A stretch of 64,000 nucleotides of DNA from Serripes groenlandicus (taxonomy: Eukaryota; Mollusca; Bivalvia; Cardiida; Cardiidae): positions 74,010,014 through 74,074,013 of the forward strand of contig JASEVX010000008.1 of NCBI GenBank assembly GCA_031761405.1. Reading direction: 5' to 3'. How positions within the stretch are numbered: position 1 is the stretch's first letter; each line of letters opens with the position of its first letter. Shown here one piece after another: positions 28,640 to 39,853 of this stretch. A program made the position numbers and the translations under genes. Below the pieces are notes generated by a model. The model was given only the letters and a program-made list of their open reading frames with translations. It had not been told where the DNA came from and ran no database searches.

Positions 28640-28729
28640 CTACATATTGAGCCGCCGTCGAAGCCTGGAGGGCAAACTGGGCTTCTATAAACTTGGGGGT
28701 GAATGTAGCAAACCCACTCAGCAAGTTAC
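28640..28729 (-). CDS. SLCO-like: SLCO/OATP exon (helices 7-8 link)
   Basis: A 90-bp exon (acceptor TTTTTTCAAG, donor GTAAGA) reading NLLSGFATFTPKFIEAQFAL then QASTAAQYVG across the phase-1 joins. KFIExQF is a conserved OATP element after helix 7. The last ~20 coding bases and the donor are duplicated about 300 bp downstream in the intron (near 28324); that copy lacks the rest of the exon. Confidence 0.92.
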
Positions 28730-28758
28730 CTTGAAAAAAGATGAATACAAAATCAATG

Positions 28759-28984
28759 TTAACCCTTTACCACTTGCAGACACATATTGACACATCTGCA
28801 GCAGATGGCTTTTGAAAACAGTATGGCATAGAAGAAATGCTCATAATTAGCGATTTATCCTCTTCCCACGATGTATTAACTTTATTAACTAGTAAAACTT
28901 TCAGCTTTTAGAGATTTTCCATATTTTCCGCAAATTATTTTTAAGGCCTCTGCTGAAAATTTGTTGTATGTGAGAAAGAATTAA
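28759..28984 (+). mobile_element. TTAA MITE, C type, full length
   Basis: Only ~30 bp upstream (in gene sense) of the acceptor for exon 28640-28729. Both TTAA copies are present; the core is eroded. Confidence 0.8.
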
Positions 28985-29037
28985 CATGTAATATAACAAA
29001 CTCTTCGACTGATACATATTCAAGGTCATCTGATTTC

Positions 29038-29967
29038 ATTCTTTCCTTTAAACAGGTAACTTTCAAAGCCACTGCAGCAGATGACTTCTGGAAAATAGTT
29101 GAAAGGTAGCTAGTTGCCTAGAGAAAATGATGTGTTTGAAAGGTAGCTAGTCACCTATAGAAAACTATGTGGTTGACATGTAGATAGTTGCTTACAGAAA
29201 ATGATGTGGTAGAAAGGTAGCTAGTTGCCTACAGGAAATGATGTGGTAGAAAGGTAGCTGGTCACATACAGAAAATGATGTGATAGAAAGGTAGCTAGTT
29301 GCATACAGAAAACTATGTGGTAGAAAGGTAGCTAGTTGCCTACAGAAAATGATGTGATAGAAAGGTAGCTAGTTGCCCACAGAAAATGATGTGGTAGAAA
29401 GGTAGCTAGTTGCCTACAGATAATGATGTGGTAGAAAGGTAGCTAGTTGCCTACAGAAAATGATGTGGTAGAAAGGTAGCTAGTTGCCCACAGAAAATGA
29501 TGTGGTAGAAAGGTAGCTAGTTGCCTACAGATAATGATGTGGTAGAAAGGTAGCTAGTTGCCTACAGATAATGATGTGGTAGAAAGGTAGCTAGTTGCCT
29601 ACAGAAAATGATGTGGTAGAAAGGTAGCTAGTTGCCTACAAAAAATAATATGTAGCTGGTCACCTACAGAAAACTATGTTGTAGAAAGGTAGCTAGTTGC
29701 CTCCAGGAAATGATGTGGCAGAAAGGAAGCTAGTTGCCCACAGAAAATGATGTGGTAGAAAAGTAGCTAGTTGCCCACAGGAAATGATGTGGTAGAAAAG
29801 TAGCTAGTCACCTAAAGAAGGCATTAAGAAGAAAGTATGGAAACTCTCTAAAAAAGTAAGAACAATTATTGATCAAAAGTTAAAAATATAATGGCATAAC
29901 GAGAGATTGCCTCACAAGTCGTCTGCTGATAAGGCAAGAAAGATTCTTTTTGTGGGAAGGGGTTAAT
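29038..29967 (+). repeat. 37-bp minisatellite inside a TTAA MITE
   Basis: MITE left arm at 29038-29095 (CTGCAGCAGATGACTTCTGG) and right arm at about 29845-29967 (AAGTCGTCTGCTG, GTGGGAAGGGGTTAA). Between them are about 19 units of GTAGAAAGGTAGCTAGTTGC plus CTACAGAAAATGATGTG. Confidence 0.8.
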
Positions 29968-30135
29968 TTGGGTGGCCATTGTTCTGTTTATGCTAGCTCA
30001 GATAATCCTAACAAACAACCATAACTCATTAGCCTCTACATATTAAAACGGTTCTAACAATTTACAGCAAAATACCTCTGGCCCTTACCGATGTACTAGA
30101 GCCTTCAATGAAAGTAGTGCTTTGATAAACATTTA

Positions 30136-30366
30136 TTAACCCTTTCCCTCATACGACAATTCTGAAGCAGACGACCTTGAACATATTTTGTCAAAAAAAT
30201 AGAAAATCTCTATAATTGAATGGATAACCTATGACTTAAAGTGGAAACCATTGTGACAAAAGGAGAAATTGCTCGTTTTGAGCAATTTCTTATTTTGTCA
30301 CTATGTTTTCAAAAAGCCGTCTGCTGCAGAGGCGTCAGAAAGCGTCTATATGAGGGAAACAGTTAG
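30136..30366 (-). mobile_element. TTAA MITE, T type, full length
   Basis: Uninterrupted across the internal TTTTGTCAAAAAAATAG site where 10304 and 61352 inserted in sister copies. Right target mutated to TTAG. Confidence 0.84.
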
Positions 30367-30423
30367 CATTAACCCAAATCCCTAAATCCCTGAGATATTT
30401 TATAATGCAAACGACGTTTTATA

Positions 30424-30645
30424 AACATTTTCCACATACAACAACTCTGCAGCAGACAACTTTGTAAATATCTGGGCAAAAATAAAGAAAATCTCTATAA
30501 ATCAAATTATATTTATTGAATACGTTTGAAAACATTGTGGCAACAATAGAAATTGCTCAGTATGAGCAATTACTCCTTTGGTCAAAATGTTTTCAAAAGT
30601 TGTCTGCTGCAGAGGCGTCATGAAAGTATCCGTGTACAGGACTAA
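30424..30645 (-). mobile_element. TTAA MITE, C type, eroded ends
   Basis: Left ACATTTTCCACATACAAC; core GCTCAGTATGAGC; right terminal repeat lost. Confidence 0.65.
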
Positions 30646-30767
30646 TGCAAACACAAGACAAACATATTGATGCCCCTTTTTGATGTGACAACACTGGCTC
30701 AGATGGTCTTACGTTAGCATAAACAAATCAATGAAAGTTGGCACAAAACATTTTAAACACCCTGTAC

Positions 30768-31228
30768 CGGGTCATGCCTCAATAAAAACTAATTACAAAA
30801 CTCATTCTCTTGTCTTACACAATATAGCAGGGATCAAAATAATGGTGGTACTGTTAACATGTGTCAATAACAGAAATGCTCAACAGAATGCTATAACAGT
30901 CTATTGGATATTGTAAGCTCTGTGACTTCTTTAGAATAAATCATTCATGTTGACACCAGTCATTTTAACCCTTTCCCTCATATAGACGCTTTCTGACGCC
31001 TCTGCAGCAGACGGCTTTTTGAAAACATACCACTTTTTGTCATAGGTTATCCATTCAATTATAGAGATTTTCTATTTTTTGTCAAAATATGTTCAGTCGT
31101 CTGCTGCAGAATTGTCGTATGAGGGAATGGGTCATGCCTCAATAAAACCTAATTACCAAACTCATTCTCTATTGTCTAACAGAAATAGGCCTGATCAAAG
31201 GACTGAAGGTACTGATAACAACTGAAGG
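30768..31228. repeat. Local duplication of a ~100-bp intron segment around a MITE
   Basis: GGGTCATGCCTCAATAAAA and its following ~80 bp at 30768-30866 recur at 31128-31228 with about 15% change. The TTAA MITE at 30965-31134 lies between and its right end merges with the second copy. Confidence 0.7.
30965..31134 (+). mobile_element. TTAA MITE, T type, core deleted
   Basis: The core palindrome is missing; the right end GAGGGAATGGGTCA has lost its TTAA. Confidence 0.78.
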
Positions 31229-31311
31229 TACTGGTAACAACAGAGAAATACTAACAAAAGTGCTAAACTGTCACAATATTGACCATCAATTTTTTAACTT
31301 GTGTAACTAGT

Positions 31312-31498
31312 TTTCAACATTATTTCAGCAATACCATGGCAACAGTAACTGTTCTCTTATTCATTATCCCTGGGTAAACAAACCAGTACTAGGCTAGGAA
31401 ATGTGCCTTGCCTTAGGGAGCTCTTCCATGACTGGGGATCAAACCTGGGACACCCAGTTCCAAATCCCTGCTGCTTACCACTCGACTACAGCGGATAC
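31312..31498 (-). mobile_element. tRNA-derived SINE (type 1), worn
   Basis: It shares GGGTAAACAAACCAGTACTA and the tRNA-like head with other copies but has many substitutions and no clear target duplication. Confidence 0.7.
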
Positions 31499-31840
31499 CT
31501 ACCGGTATTCACCATCAAGCAGCCATAGCTACAGAGTGTATAAGCCGATCTGACTCGATATCAAACTTGATAGAGATACAATTAGTATGTCTAAACTTAA
31601 CTTGGCCACATTTCACAAACTTCGAGGTCATAACTTCACAGTGATATTTTACGAGTTATCTGTAAAAAGTTTAAAAGCAGTAAAAAAGGAAGTGGAATTT
31701 GATAGAGAGAAATTTATCTTTTGTCCCTGATGTCTTCAAAAGTCATCGGCAACAGAGACACAACAGGCATATGTTCTAGAGAAGGGTTATACTTGGCTCA
31801 ACTTTTCACAGTTTTATCATCACACAAAACAAAATCATAC

Positions 31841-32148
31841 CTTCACAAGCTGCTGCCAGATTAAGAAACATAAAAGTCGGGTTGAAAACTAAGACTTTGA
31901 TGGACTTCAGAATTTGTTTGTAGTTCAAGGCCGTTTCCTCCTTGTCAACAGTGTCCTCGACCTTGACCTTTTTGCTCTTTTTGCAGTAGACTTCCTGTTC
32001 CCTTTCCTTTTTGTAATTATCCTGGCCTGGTAGTTTCTTTGGAAACGCTGCAATAGGAAGAGCCACAAGAAAGGCGAGGAGGCCACTGATGAGGAACCCG
32101 ATCCACCACGCGCCCACCCATCTTGGGTTGTCCGAGGTCAAGGTCACA
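31841..32148 (-). CDS. SLCO-like: SLCO/OATP exon with the family signature
   Basis: The exon follows acceptor TTTTACAG and ends at donor GTATGA in phase 1. It contains NPRWVGAWWIGFL, the OATP superfamily signature (D-x-RW-[IV]-GAWW-x-G-[FL]-L) near helix 6, with Asn at the usual Asp position. Then come helix 6 (LISGLLAFLVALPIAAF), a lysine-rich cytoplasmic loop (PKKLPG...KKSKKVKVED) and the start of helix 7 (NPTFMFLNLAAACEG). The frame is intact and phases match both neighbours. Confidence 0.96.
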
Positions 32149-32278
32149 CTGTAAAAGATCACAAAATGTCAATTTGAGCAGAGCTACAGGAAAAGCACCC
32201 ACAGAGCATTTGCAATCGGTGTAGATCCGTATCACCCTGTGCTTATAGGCAGTCTGATCTGAATCAGCTAATAAGTCC

Positions 32279-32508
32279 TTAACCCTTTCTCTCATATAGA
32301 GGCTTTCTGATGCCTCTGCAGCAGACAGCTTTTTGAAAACAAAGTGACAAAAGAAGAAATTGCTCAAAACGAGCAATTTCTCCTTTTGCCACAATGTTTT
32401 CCACTTTGAGTCATACGTTATCCATTCAATTAAAGAGGTTTTCTATTTTTTGACAAAATAAGTTCAAAGTCGTCTGTTGCAGAATTGTTGTACGAGGGAA
32501 AAGGTTAA
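32279..32508 (+). mobile_element. TTAA MITE, T type, full length
   Basis: Starts 130 bp from the 5' edge of exon 31841-32148. Both TTAA copies present. A further worn fragment follows at 32515-32630. Confidence 0.84.
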
Positions 32509-32974
32509 AGAAGCCTCTGCCATTCAATCAATTTTTGAAAACCTAATGGGAAAGGAAATAACTCAAATAAAGCAATTTCTCCATTTCCCATAATGTTTTC
32601 AATTTAGTCATAAAGATTTTATTATTATATTAAAATCAGGCCAACATAAGGTCAACATTTAAGAGATTTAGTTTTTTTCTATTTGTTAGAAAATAGCTCT
32701 TTACATGTTAAATGCATCCCACTGTACATAAAGCTTTTTTGCATTTGTAACAAATATTTTCAATGGTTTCTAACATATTACCTCAAATTAAGGACCTTGA
32801 TCTCCAATTACAAAAACCTTTTGAATCAAAATAGTCTGATCTCTTAACCTTGAACAAACAGAAGTGGCCACAATGCAGGTGTTCCCTAAATTCTTATCAT
32901 AAAACAATCTTTCTTCTCTGGTACCTTTTAATTCTCAGGTTCTCTGACAGTTTGTAACATGTTTTCTCAACACA

Positions 32975-33085
32975 TCTGAACCCTTTCCCACATACAGACA
33001 TTTGTTGACACCTCTGCAGCAGACGACTTTGAAAACCTCATGGCAAAAGTTTTTTCCCCCATTTATTTTCAATTGTCTTCTCCTT
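32975..33085 (+). mobile_element. TTAA MITE left-end fragment
   Basis: CCCTTTCCCACATACAGAC and GCAGCAGACGACTTTG are clear; the remainder is lost. 32631-32974 and 33086-33345 are featureless intron. Confidence 0.6.
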
Positions 33086-33345
33086 GTCCATTCACCACTT
33101 AGAACTTTTGGCATAGAGATATGCCCCTTAACAGATCTGGAAATCTAAGAAACTGACTTATATCTCAAAACACTTGACAGGTTGATTAAAGGTCCAGACC
33201 CTTAGCCCCTTGACCATGCTTCGTCATGCCAACCTTTACTCACATTGAATATTTAATTGCTCTGCCAAACAAAGTAACAACTATGTTGGAAACAATAACA
33301 TGATAAAATAAGACAAACAAATTTAGATTCAGTCAGTTATTGCCC

Positions 33346-33579
33346 TTAACCCTTTCCCACATACAACAAATCCGTAGCAGACGACTTTGAAAACATCTAG
33401 ACAAAATTACATTATATCTCTTCACATGAAAGCTTTACTACCGAAAGAAGCTGAAAACAGTGTGGCAAAAAGAGAAATTGCTCTTTTTGAGCAATTTCTT
33501 CTGTTGTAAAAAATGTTTCAAAAGTTGTAAGCTGAACTGCAGTTGCTTAAAAATATATCTGTATGTGGGCAAGGGTAAC
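33346..33579 (-). mobile_element. TTAA MITE, C type
   Basis: Left TTAACCCTTTCCCACATAC; right TATGTGGGCAAGGGTAAC. Confidence 0.78.
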
Positions 33580-33718
33580 ATGCAAACAGGTGTCACAACT
33601 TTAAGTGAGCATGTTCACAAGTCGGTCAGATGAAAAGCTAATGCACTGAACAGTTGGCTGTTAGCCTATAGAACACTGGTGTGACCTCCACACCAGTAAA
33701 CTAACCTGCAGGTATTAT

Positions 33719-33902
33719 ATTAACTCTTTCCCATATGTAGACCCAAAAGGAGAAATAGTTCATAATAAGCAATTTCTCCATATGTCTAAAAGTTTTCACC
33801 TCTTTTCAATAGTTGTTCTATCATATTTAGAGGTTTTCCATATTTTTCACTAGATATGTACAGTCTTATGCTGCAGACTTGTTATATGTGGGAACATGTA
33901 AA
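33719..33902 (+). mobile_element. TTAA MITE, C type, left arm deleted
   Basis: The outer left arm joins directly to the core (ACCCAAAAGGAGAAATAG); right TATGTGGGAACATGTAAA. Confidence 0.65.
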
Positions 33903-34043
33903 CTTGAAAGGTTGATCAAAGTGCATTCTTGTAAAGATGTTGATCCATCAGCCTTTGTTTTTAGGTTTCGGGGATAAGTAGTAGAGGAACATTTAAAATA
34001 TGAATTTGCATTGTAAAATTCAAAATTGGGGAATTAATTTAAA

Positions 34044-36058
34044 CAAGAGGGCCATGATGGCCCTGGATCGCTCATCTGAGTTATGCCAACCACATAGTCA
34101 ATCAGAATAACTCATTTTGTGGTCAGGTAAGCTATGACTAGACTGCTAATATACTTTGAATAGATATCATCAAAACACCCATTCTGACAGGGTTTCAACA
34201 CCAGACATGACCACCCAAATTAGTGGTTGGCTCAAGACAAACATTTTCTGAGAAAATTTCAACACCAGACATGACCCATATTAGTGGTTGGCTCAAGACA
34301 AACATTCTGAGAAAATTTCAACACCAGACATGACCCATATTAGTGATTGGCTCAAGACAAACATTCTGAGAAAATTTCAACACCAGACATGACCCATATT
34401 AGTGATTGGCTCAAGACAAACATTCTGAGAAAATTTCATCACCCATATTAGTGGTTGGCTCAAGACAAACATTCTGAGAAAATTTCAACATTAGACATGA
34501 CCCATATTAGTGGTTGGCTCAAGACAAACATTCTGAGAAAATTTCAACACCAGACATGACCTATATTAGTGATTGGCTCAAGACAAACATTCTGAGAAAA
34601 TTTCAACACCAGACATGACCCATATTAGTCATTGGCTCAAGACAAACATTCTGAGAAAGTTTCAACATTAGACATGACCCATATTAGTGGTTGGCTCAAG
34701 ACAAACATTCTGAGAATATTTCAACACCAGACATGACCCATATTAGTGATTGGCTCAAGACAAACATTCTGAGAAAATTTCAACACCAGACATGACCCAT
34801 ATTAGTGATTGGCTCAAGACAAACATTCTGAGAAAATTTCATCACCCATATTAGTCGTTAGCTCAAGACAAACATTCTGAGAAAATTTCAACACCAGACA
34901 TGACCCATATTAGTCATTGGCTCAAGACAAACATTCTGAGAAAATTTCATCACCCATATTAGTCGTTGGCTCAAGACAAACATTCTGAGAAAGTTTCAAC
35001 ATTAGACATGACCCATATTAGTGGTTGGCTCAAGACAAACATTCTGAGAAAATTTCAACACCAGACATGACCCATATTAGTGATTGGCTCAAGACAAACA
35101 TTCTGAGAAAATTTCAACACCAGACATGACCCATATTAGTCATTGGCTCAAGACAAACATTCTGAGAAAGTTTCATCACCCATATTAGTCGTTGGCTCAA
35201 GACAAACATTCTGAGAAAGTTTCAACATTAGACATGACCCATATTAGTTGTTGGCTCAAGACAAACATTCTGAGAAAGTTTCAACACTAGACATAACCCA
35301 TATTAGTCGTTGGCTCAAGACAAACATTCTGAGTAACTTTCAACACCAGACATGACCCATATTAGTCATGGGCTCAAGACAAATTCTGAGAAAGTTTCAA
35401 CACTAGACATGACCCATATTAGTGATCGGCTCAAGACAAACATTCTGGGAAAGTTTCAACATTAGACATGACCCATATTAGTGGTTGGCTCAAGACAAAC
35501 ATTCTGAGAAAGTTTCAACACTAGACATGACCCATATTAGTGGTTGGCTCAAGACAAACATTCTGGGAAAGTTTCAACACCAGACATGACCCATATTAGT
35601 CATTGGCTCAAGACAAACATTCTGAGTAACTTTCAACACCAGACATGACCCATATTAATCATGGGCTCAAGACAAACATTCTGAGAAAGTTTCAACACTA
35701 GACATGACCCATATTAGTGATTGGCTCAAGACAAACATTCTGAGAAAATTTCATCACCAATATTAGTCGTTGGCTCAAGACAAACATTCTGGGAAAGTTT
35801 CAACACCAGACATGAACCATATTAGTGATTGGCTCAAGACAAACATTCTGAGAAAATTTCATCACCAATATTAGTCGTTGGCTCAAGACAAACATTCTGG
35901 GAAAGTTTCAACACCAGACATGAACCATATTAGTCATTGGCTCAAGACAAACATTCTGAGAAAGTTTCATCACTAGACATGACCCATATTAGTGATTGGC
36001 TCAAGACAAACATTCTGGGAAAGTTTCAACACCAGACATGAACCATATTAGTCTCACC
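34044..36058 (-). mobile_element. HINE-like element with ~33-unit 60-bp array, right end unclear
   Basis: It starts CAAGAGGGCCATGATGGCCC then TCGCTCATCTGAG. From about 34150 to 36050 it is a tandem array of GACATGACCCATATTAGTGA plus TTGGCTCAAGACAAACATTC, period about 60 with shorter units lacking the CAACACCAGACATG part. No GAGCTAAAA terminus was found, so the right end was probably lost. Confidence 0.7.
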
Positions 36059-36091
36059 ATTCCCAATTTATCTAGAATTCTGTAATATATC

Positions 36092-36268
36092 CTTTCCTAC
36101 TTACAGATGCATTTTTAAGCCTCTACAGCAGATGACTTTTGAACGCATTGTGGTAAAAATAAATTGCTCGCTAATTATATTACTTTCATTATAGAGATTT
36201 TCAATATTTTTGTTTAGATGCCTTCGAAGTCCTCAGCTGCAGATTTGTTGCATGTGGGAAAGGGCTAA
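36092..36268 (+). mobile_element. TTAA MITE, C type, core deleted
   Basis: Left CTTTCCTACTTACAG; right CATGTGGGAAAGGGCTAA. Confidence 0.65.
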
Positions 36269-36367
36269 TAAGTCAATGTTAAAAGGTAGCCAGTGGTCTG
36301 GAAAGAATGTTGCATACATTACTGGGCCAGAAACCCAGTAAACACTGGCTGCCATGCTATAACTAAA

Positions 36368-37360
36368 CAGGAGGGCCATGATGGCCCTAGCTCGCTAACC
36401 TGAATTAAGCAATGTAATGCAATGCAAAACACATCAAGACAATTATTCTGACAAAGATTCAAAACATAACCTTCAGTCTTAAAAAGATTTTCCTTCATTT
36501 GGCCTAGTGATCTATATGTTTTTACCTGATATGACCCATATTCCAACAAGGACTTGATATCATAAAAGACAAACATTCTGACAAAGTTTCAACTTGCTCA
36601 AAGTAAAAGGCTGACTTCGGAGTTTGAACAATATTTTCTTTTATTGACCCAGTTTATGACCCATATAATTAATACAAATAACCTGACAAAATTTCAAGCT
36701 GCTGAAACCAAAAATGTGAATTCTATCGTGTTAACAAGATTTTGTTTCAATTTGACCTAGTGACCTACTTTTTGTTTGAACTTGACCTACATATCATCAA
36801 GACAACCATTCTGATAAAGTTTCAACATCCTCAAGTTAAAAATGCAGTATCCCGAGTGTTAACAATATTTCTCTTCAATTTAGCCTAGTGACCTAGTTCT
36901 TGACCTAATATGACCCATTTTGAACTTGACCTAAATATCATTCAGACAAACATTCTGAAGAATTTTCAAGTTGCTGAAGCAAAAAATGCAGCCTCCAAAG
37001 TGTTAACAAGATTTTCCTTCAATTTGACCTAGTGACCTACTTTTTGACTCGACATGACCTGTGTACAAACTTGACTTTCATATCATCAAGACAAACATTC
37101 TGCTAAAGTTTCAATATGCTAAAGTTGAAAATGTGGCCTCTAGAGTGTTAACAAGATTTTCCTTCAATTTGACCTAGTGACTTAGTTTTTGACCTCATAT
37201 GGCCCTGTTTAGAACTTGTCCAAGATTTGATGGAGATGAATGTAGCCTGTAGAGTGTTAACAAGGCAAATGTTGACGATGCACGATGGACAACAGACGGA
37301 CGCCAGACAAAATGTGATGACAATAGCTCACCTTGCACTTCGTGCACAGATGAGCTAAAA
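36368..37360 (-). mobile_element. HINE-like element, same subfamily as 10304, diverged
   Basis: It starts CAGGAGGGCCATGATGGCCC and ends GATGAGCTAAAA after hairpin GCACTTCGTGC. About six ~145-bp units with TGACCTAGTTTTTGACC are more diverged than at 10304, suggesting an older insertion. Confidence 0.68.
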
Positions 37361-37414
37361 ACAATTGAAAGAGCATTTAACTCTTATCAATCAAACAATT
37401 ATCTCCCTGCTTAC

Positions 37415-37517
37415 CTGTCAGCGTATGGAGAATTGATATCAACATAGAGATCTAGGAAAGCTCCCCCAGCCAGATAACCAATGGCCGGACCAATGATTGC
37501 AAGTGCATAGAATATTC
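37415..37517 (-). CDS. SLCO-like: SLCO/OATP exon (helix 5)
   Basis: A short 103-bp exon between acceptor TATTTTCAG and donor GTAAGC. Joined to the phase-1 base of the upstream exon it reads GIFYALAIIGPAIGYLAGG followed by AFLDLYVDINSPYAD, the glycine/proline-rich helix of OATPs followed by the start of an extracellular loop. It ends in phase 2. The 2.3-kb upstream intron holds MITEs and a nested GC-rich MITE. Confidence 0.93.
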
Positions 37518-38115
37518 CTGAAAATACATAAATATTAGATATATATATATATATATATATAAAATAAACCTAACTTGGTATGTTAACATAGATATCAAAG
37601 AAAACTCCCCTGCAAGATAGCAAAAGACTGGACAAATGTGGCCAGTTCACATACTTAAAATACTTGAGAAAAAAAAGCAAGTGAAACTAGCCCCTGGTGG
37701 CAATGTTTTTGACTGATCAATATTGCTTTAGCATATTTTGTTGAGCATTCACCTAAGAAACATTTCTACCAAATTATTATGAAATCAGACATACGTATTC
37801 AATTGAGAATAATTTAATTTTTTTTCCATTTCACCACATTTCAATTGCATGCTGGTCACCATGGTTACAACCACTCATTACCGCTTGGACTCATTTTGTT
37901 GAGGGTCATCTAAAGATCATTTCTGCCAAATTATTTTGAAATTGACCACCCGGATTCAAAGGAGATGAATTTGAAAGTTTTGGCGTTGTTCCACTTTCTG
38001 ACGTCGCAAGCAAAATTCTATGTAGAATTTAAATAAGGACCACCAAATGGCTTTCTATCCCTGTGAAGTTTGGATGAAAGAGGTCCATCGGTTAGGAAAA
38101 GATGCTGTTAGAAGC
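37518..38115. other. Intron sequence, AT microsatellite
   Basis: (AT)n at 37539-37562. 37660-38060 has the GCCCCTGGTGGCAATGTTTTT and CATCTAAAGATCATTTCTGC phrases also found in the element at 50905, so it may be a worn relative of that core. No gene. Confidence 0.45.
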
Positions 38116-38308
38116 TTAACCCTTTCCCACCAATAAACGCTTCCAGACGCCTCTGCAGCAGAGGACATTTAGAAACACTGTATGAAAGGTAAAATTGCTC
38201 ATAATGAGCAATCTCACCATTTGCCACAATGTTTTCAATAATAAAACTGTCTTTAATGGAGATTCTTTCACATTTTGGAAAATATGTTTTCAAAGTCGTC
38301 TACTGCAG
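38116..38308 (+). mobile_element. TTAA MITE, C type, abutting the next copy
   Basis: Left TTAACCCTTTCCCACC; the right part stops at TCTACTGCAG where the copy at 38309 begins. Confidence 0.75.
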
Positions 38309-38486
38309 TTAACCCTTTCGAAACCTCATACGACAAAATGACTTTGAACGTATTTAGTCAAAACATAGAATTGTGGCAAAAGGAGAAATTGCACGTTTTG
38401 CGCAATTTCTTCTCTTGTCACCATGTTTTCAAAAAGCCGTCTCCTTCAGAGGCGTCCGAAAGCGTTTATAAGAGGGAAAGGGTTAA
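38309..38486 (-). mobile_element. TTAA MITE, T type, internally shortened
   Basis: Left TTAACCCTTTCGAAACC; right AGAGGGAAAGGGTTAA; core GCACGTTTTGCGC belongs to the GCAC/GTGC stem variant. Confidence 0.78.
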
Positions 38487-38909
38487 AGTAAACTGCAGAC
38501 AGAGCTTAATCCAAATAGATAACCTTTAAATATCAATATCTTCACAAAATATAATTCTTGAAGCAGTTTGTCAGCAGTCAACACTTCATAAAGAGGAGAT
38601 ATTTCTCAAAATAATTCAAATGCATATATCATAGCATGGAAAGTTTGCATACTTCTGAAAACCAAAACTTGTACAAATAAGCAAAAACTTGATTCCTAAA
38701 TAATTCTCACAAGACATACTCTCTGGTGACGTAAGTCGGGTGAGAGAAAAAATAATCACCCTTTGTTGAAAAAAGGTGTTAGTTTTCAGATAAGGTAAAC
38801 AAAAAATTCTGAACTGTTAGAAACTTTCCTGTTGTTTTTGTTACTTAGTTTGATGGACATAGGAAGATTGAAGTGCTTGATAAGAAATGCAGACCAGACC
38901 TATTTTGAT

Positions 38910-39266
38910 GAAACTGCAGCAGAAAAATTCTGAAAACCTTATTTAAGCCGTCCCGCGAGAATGCCAACATTATGGCCTCTGCATAATGTATTGACCCAGA
39001 TCAGCCTGTGCAGTCAGCGCAGACTGATCCGGGCCAACACGTTCCATCTCAGGGGGATAGAGGTATAGAGTAGTGTTTCCCGAAACAGAAAATCCACAGG
39101 AGGCGAAAAGGTGTGTATCCAAGTATGCGCGGCATGCTTAGGCTGATCCGGGTCGATACTTTACGCAGAGTCCACAATGTTGGTTTTCTCGCGGGACGGC
39201 TCATTTTACCTAGATGTTTTCAAAGTCATCTGCTGCATATTTGTTGCAATGTGGATAAGGGTTAAA
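38910..39266 (+). mobile_element. TTAA MITE, C type, split by another MITE
   Basis: Left arm 38910-38945 (CTGCAGCAGAAAAATTCTG) and right arm 39202-39266 (CTAGATGTTTTCAAAGTC, GATAAGGGTTAA). Confidence 0.65.
38946..39201. mobile_element. 256-bp GC-rich MITE with AGCCGTCCCGCGAGAA ends
   Basis: Terminal inverted repeat AGCCGTCCCGCGAGAA (left) matches TTCTCGCGGGACGGCT (right), with CCAACATT continuing the match inside. Subterminal GCTGATCCGGG/AGACTGATCCGGGCC motifs repeat. Flanking bases give no clear target duplication. GC content is well above its surroundings. Inserted in a TTAA MITE. Confidence 0.8.
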
Positions 39267-39419
39267 TCAATGTGTGAAAATATGAAATTCCATATCTCGA
39301 GCAATATTTCTTTTTCCTTACAATGTTTTGTGATATTGTCTGATGCATCAAAAGCTCTGTTTTGAGGGAGAGGTATGGATGAGAAATGACTTATAGATAC
39401 AAAATGAAGATGACCTTAA

Positions 39420-39580
39420 AGATGGGTTTTCCGTTAAGATATAAATTGAAGTTTAATTATTGAATAGATTTGAAAACATAAAGTGCTCATAATAAGCAAT
39501 TTTTTCTTTTGCCACAATGTTTTGAAAAGTTCATCTGCTGCAGATGCGTCATATATATAATGTGTGTACAAGTGGGAAAA
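39420..39580 (-). mobile_element. TTAA MITE fragment
   Basis: Right half only: GTGCTCATAATAAGC core and CATCTGCTGCAGATGCGTC. Confidence 0.6.
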
Positions 39581-39601
39581 GTGCTGTTTTGTTCTGTTTT
39601 G

Positions 39602-39832
39602 TTAACCCTTTCCCTCATACGACAAATCTGCAGCGGATGACTTTAAACATATCTTATCAAAAAGTGGAAAATCTCTATAATTCAATGGATAACCTATGAC
39701 TAAAAGTGGAAAACATTGTGGCAAAAGGAGAAATTACTCATTTTTGAGCAATTTCTACTTTTGTCACTATGTTTTCAAAAAGCCGCCTGCTGCATAGGCG
39801 TCAGAAAGCGTCTATATGAAGGAAAGGGTTAA
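39602..39832 (-). mobile_element. TTAA MITE, T type, full length
   Basis: Ends 21 bp from the donor of exon 39854-40313, the closest MITE to a coding exon in the window. Confidence 0.85.
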
Positions 39833-39853
39833 GTTATTGATGAATTGACTTAC

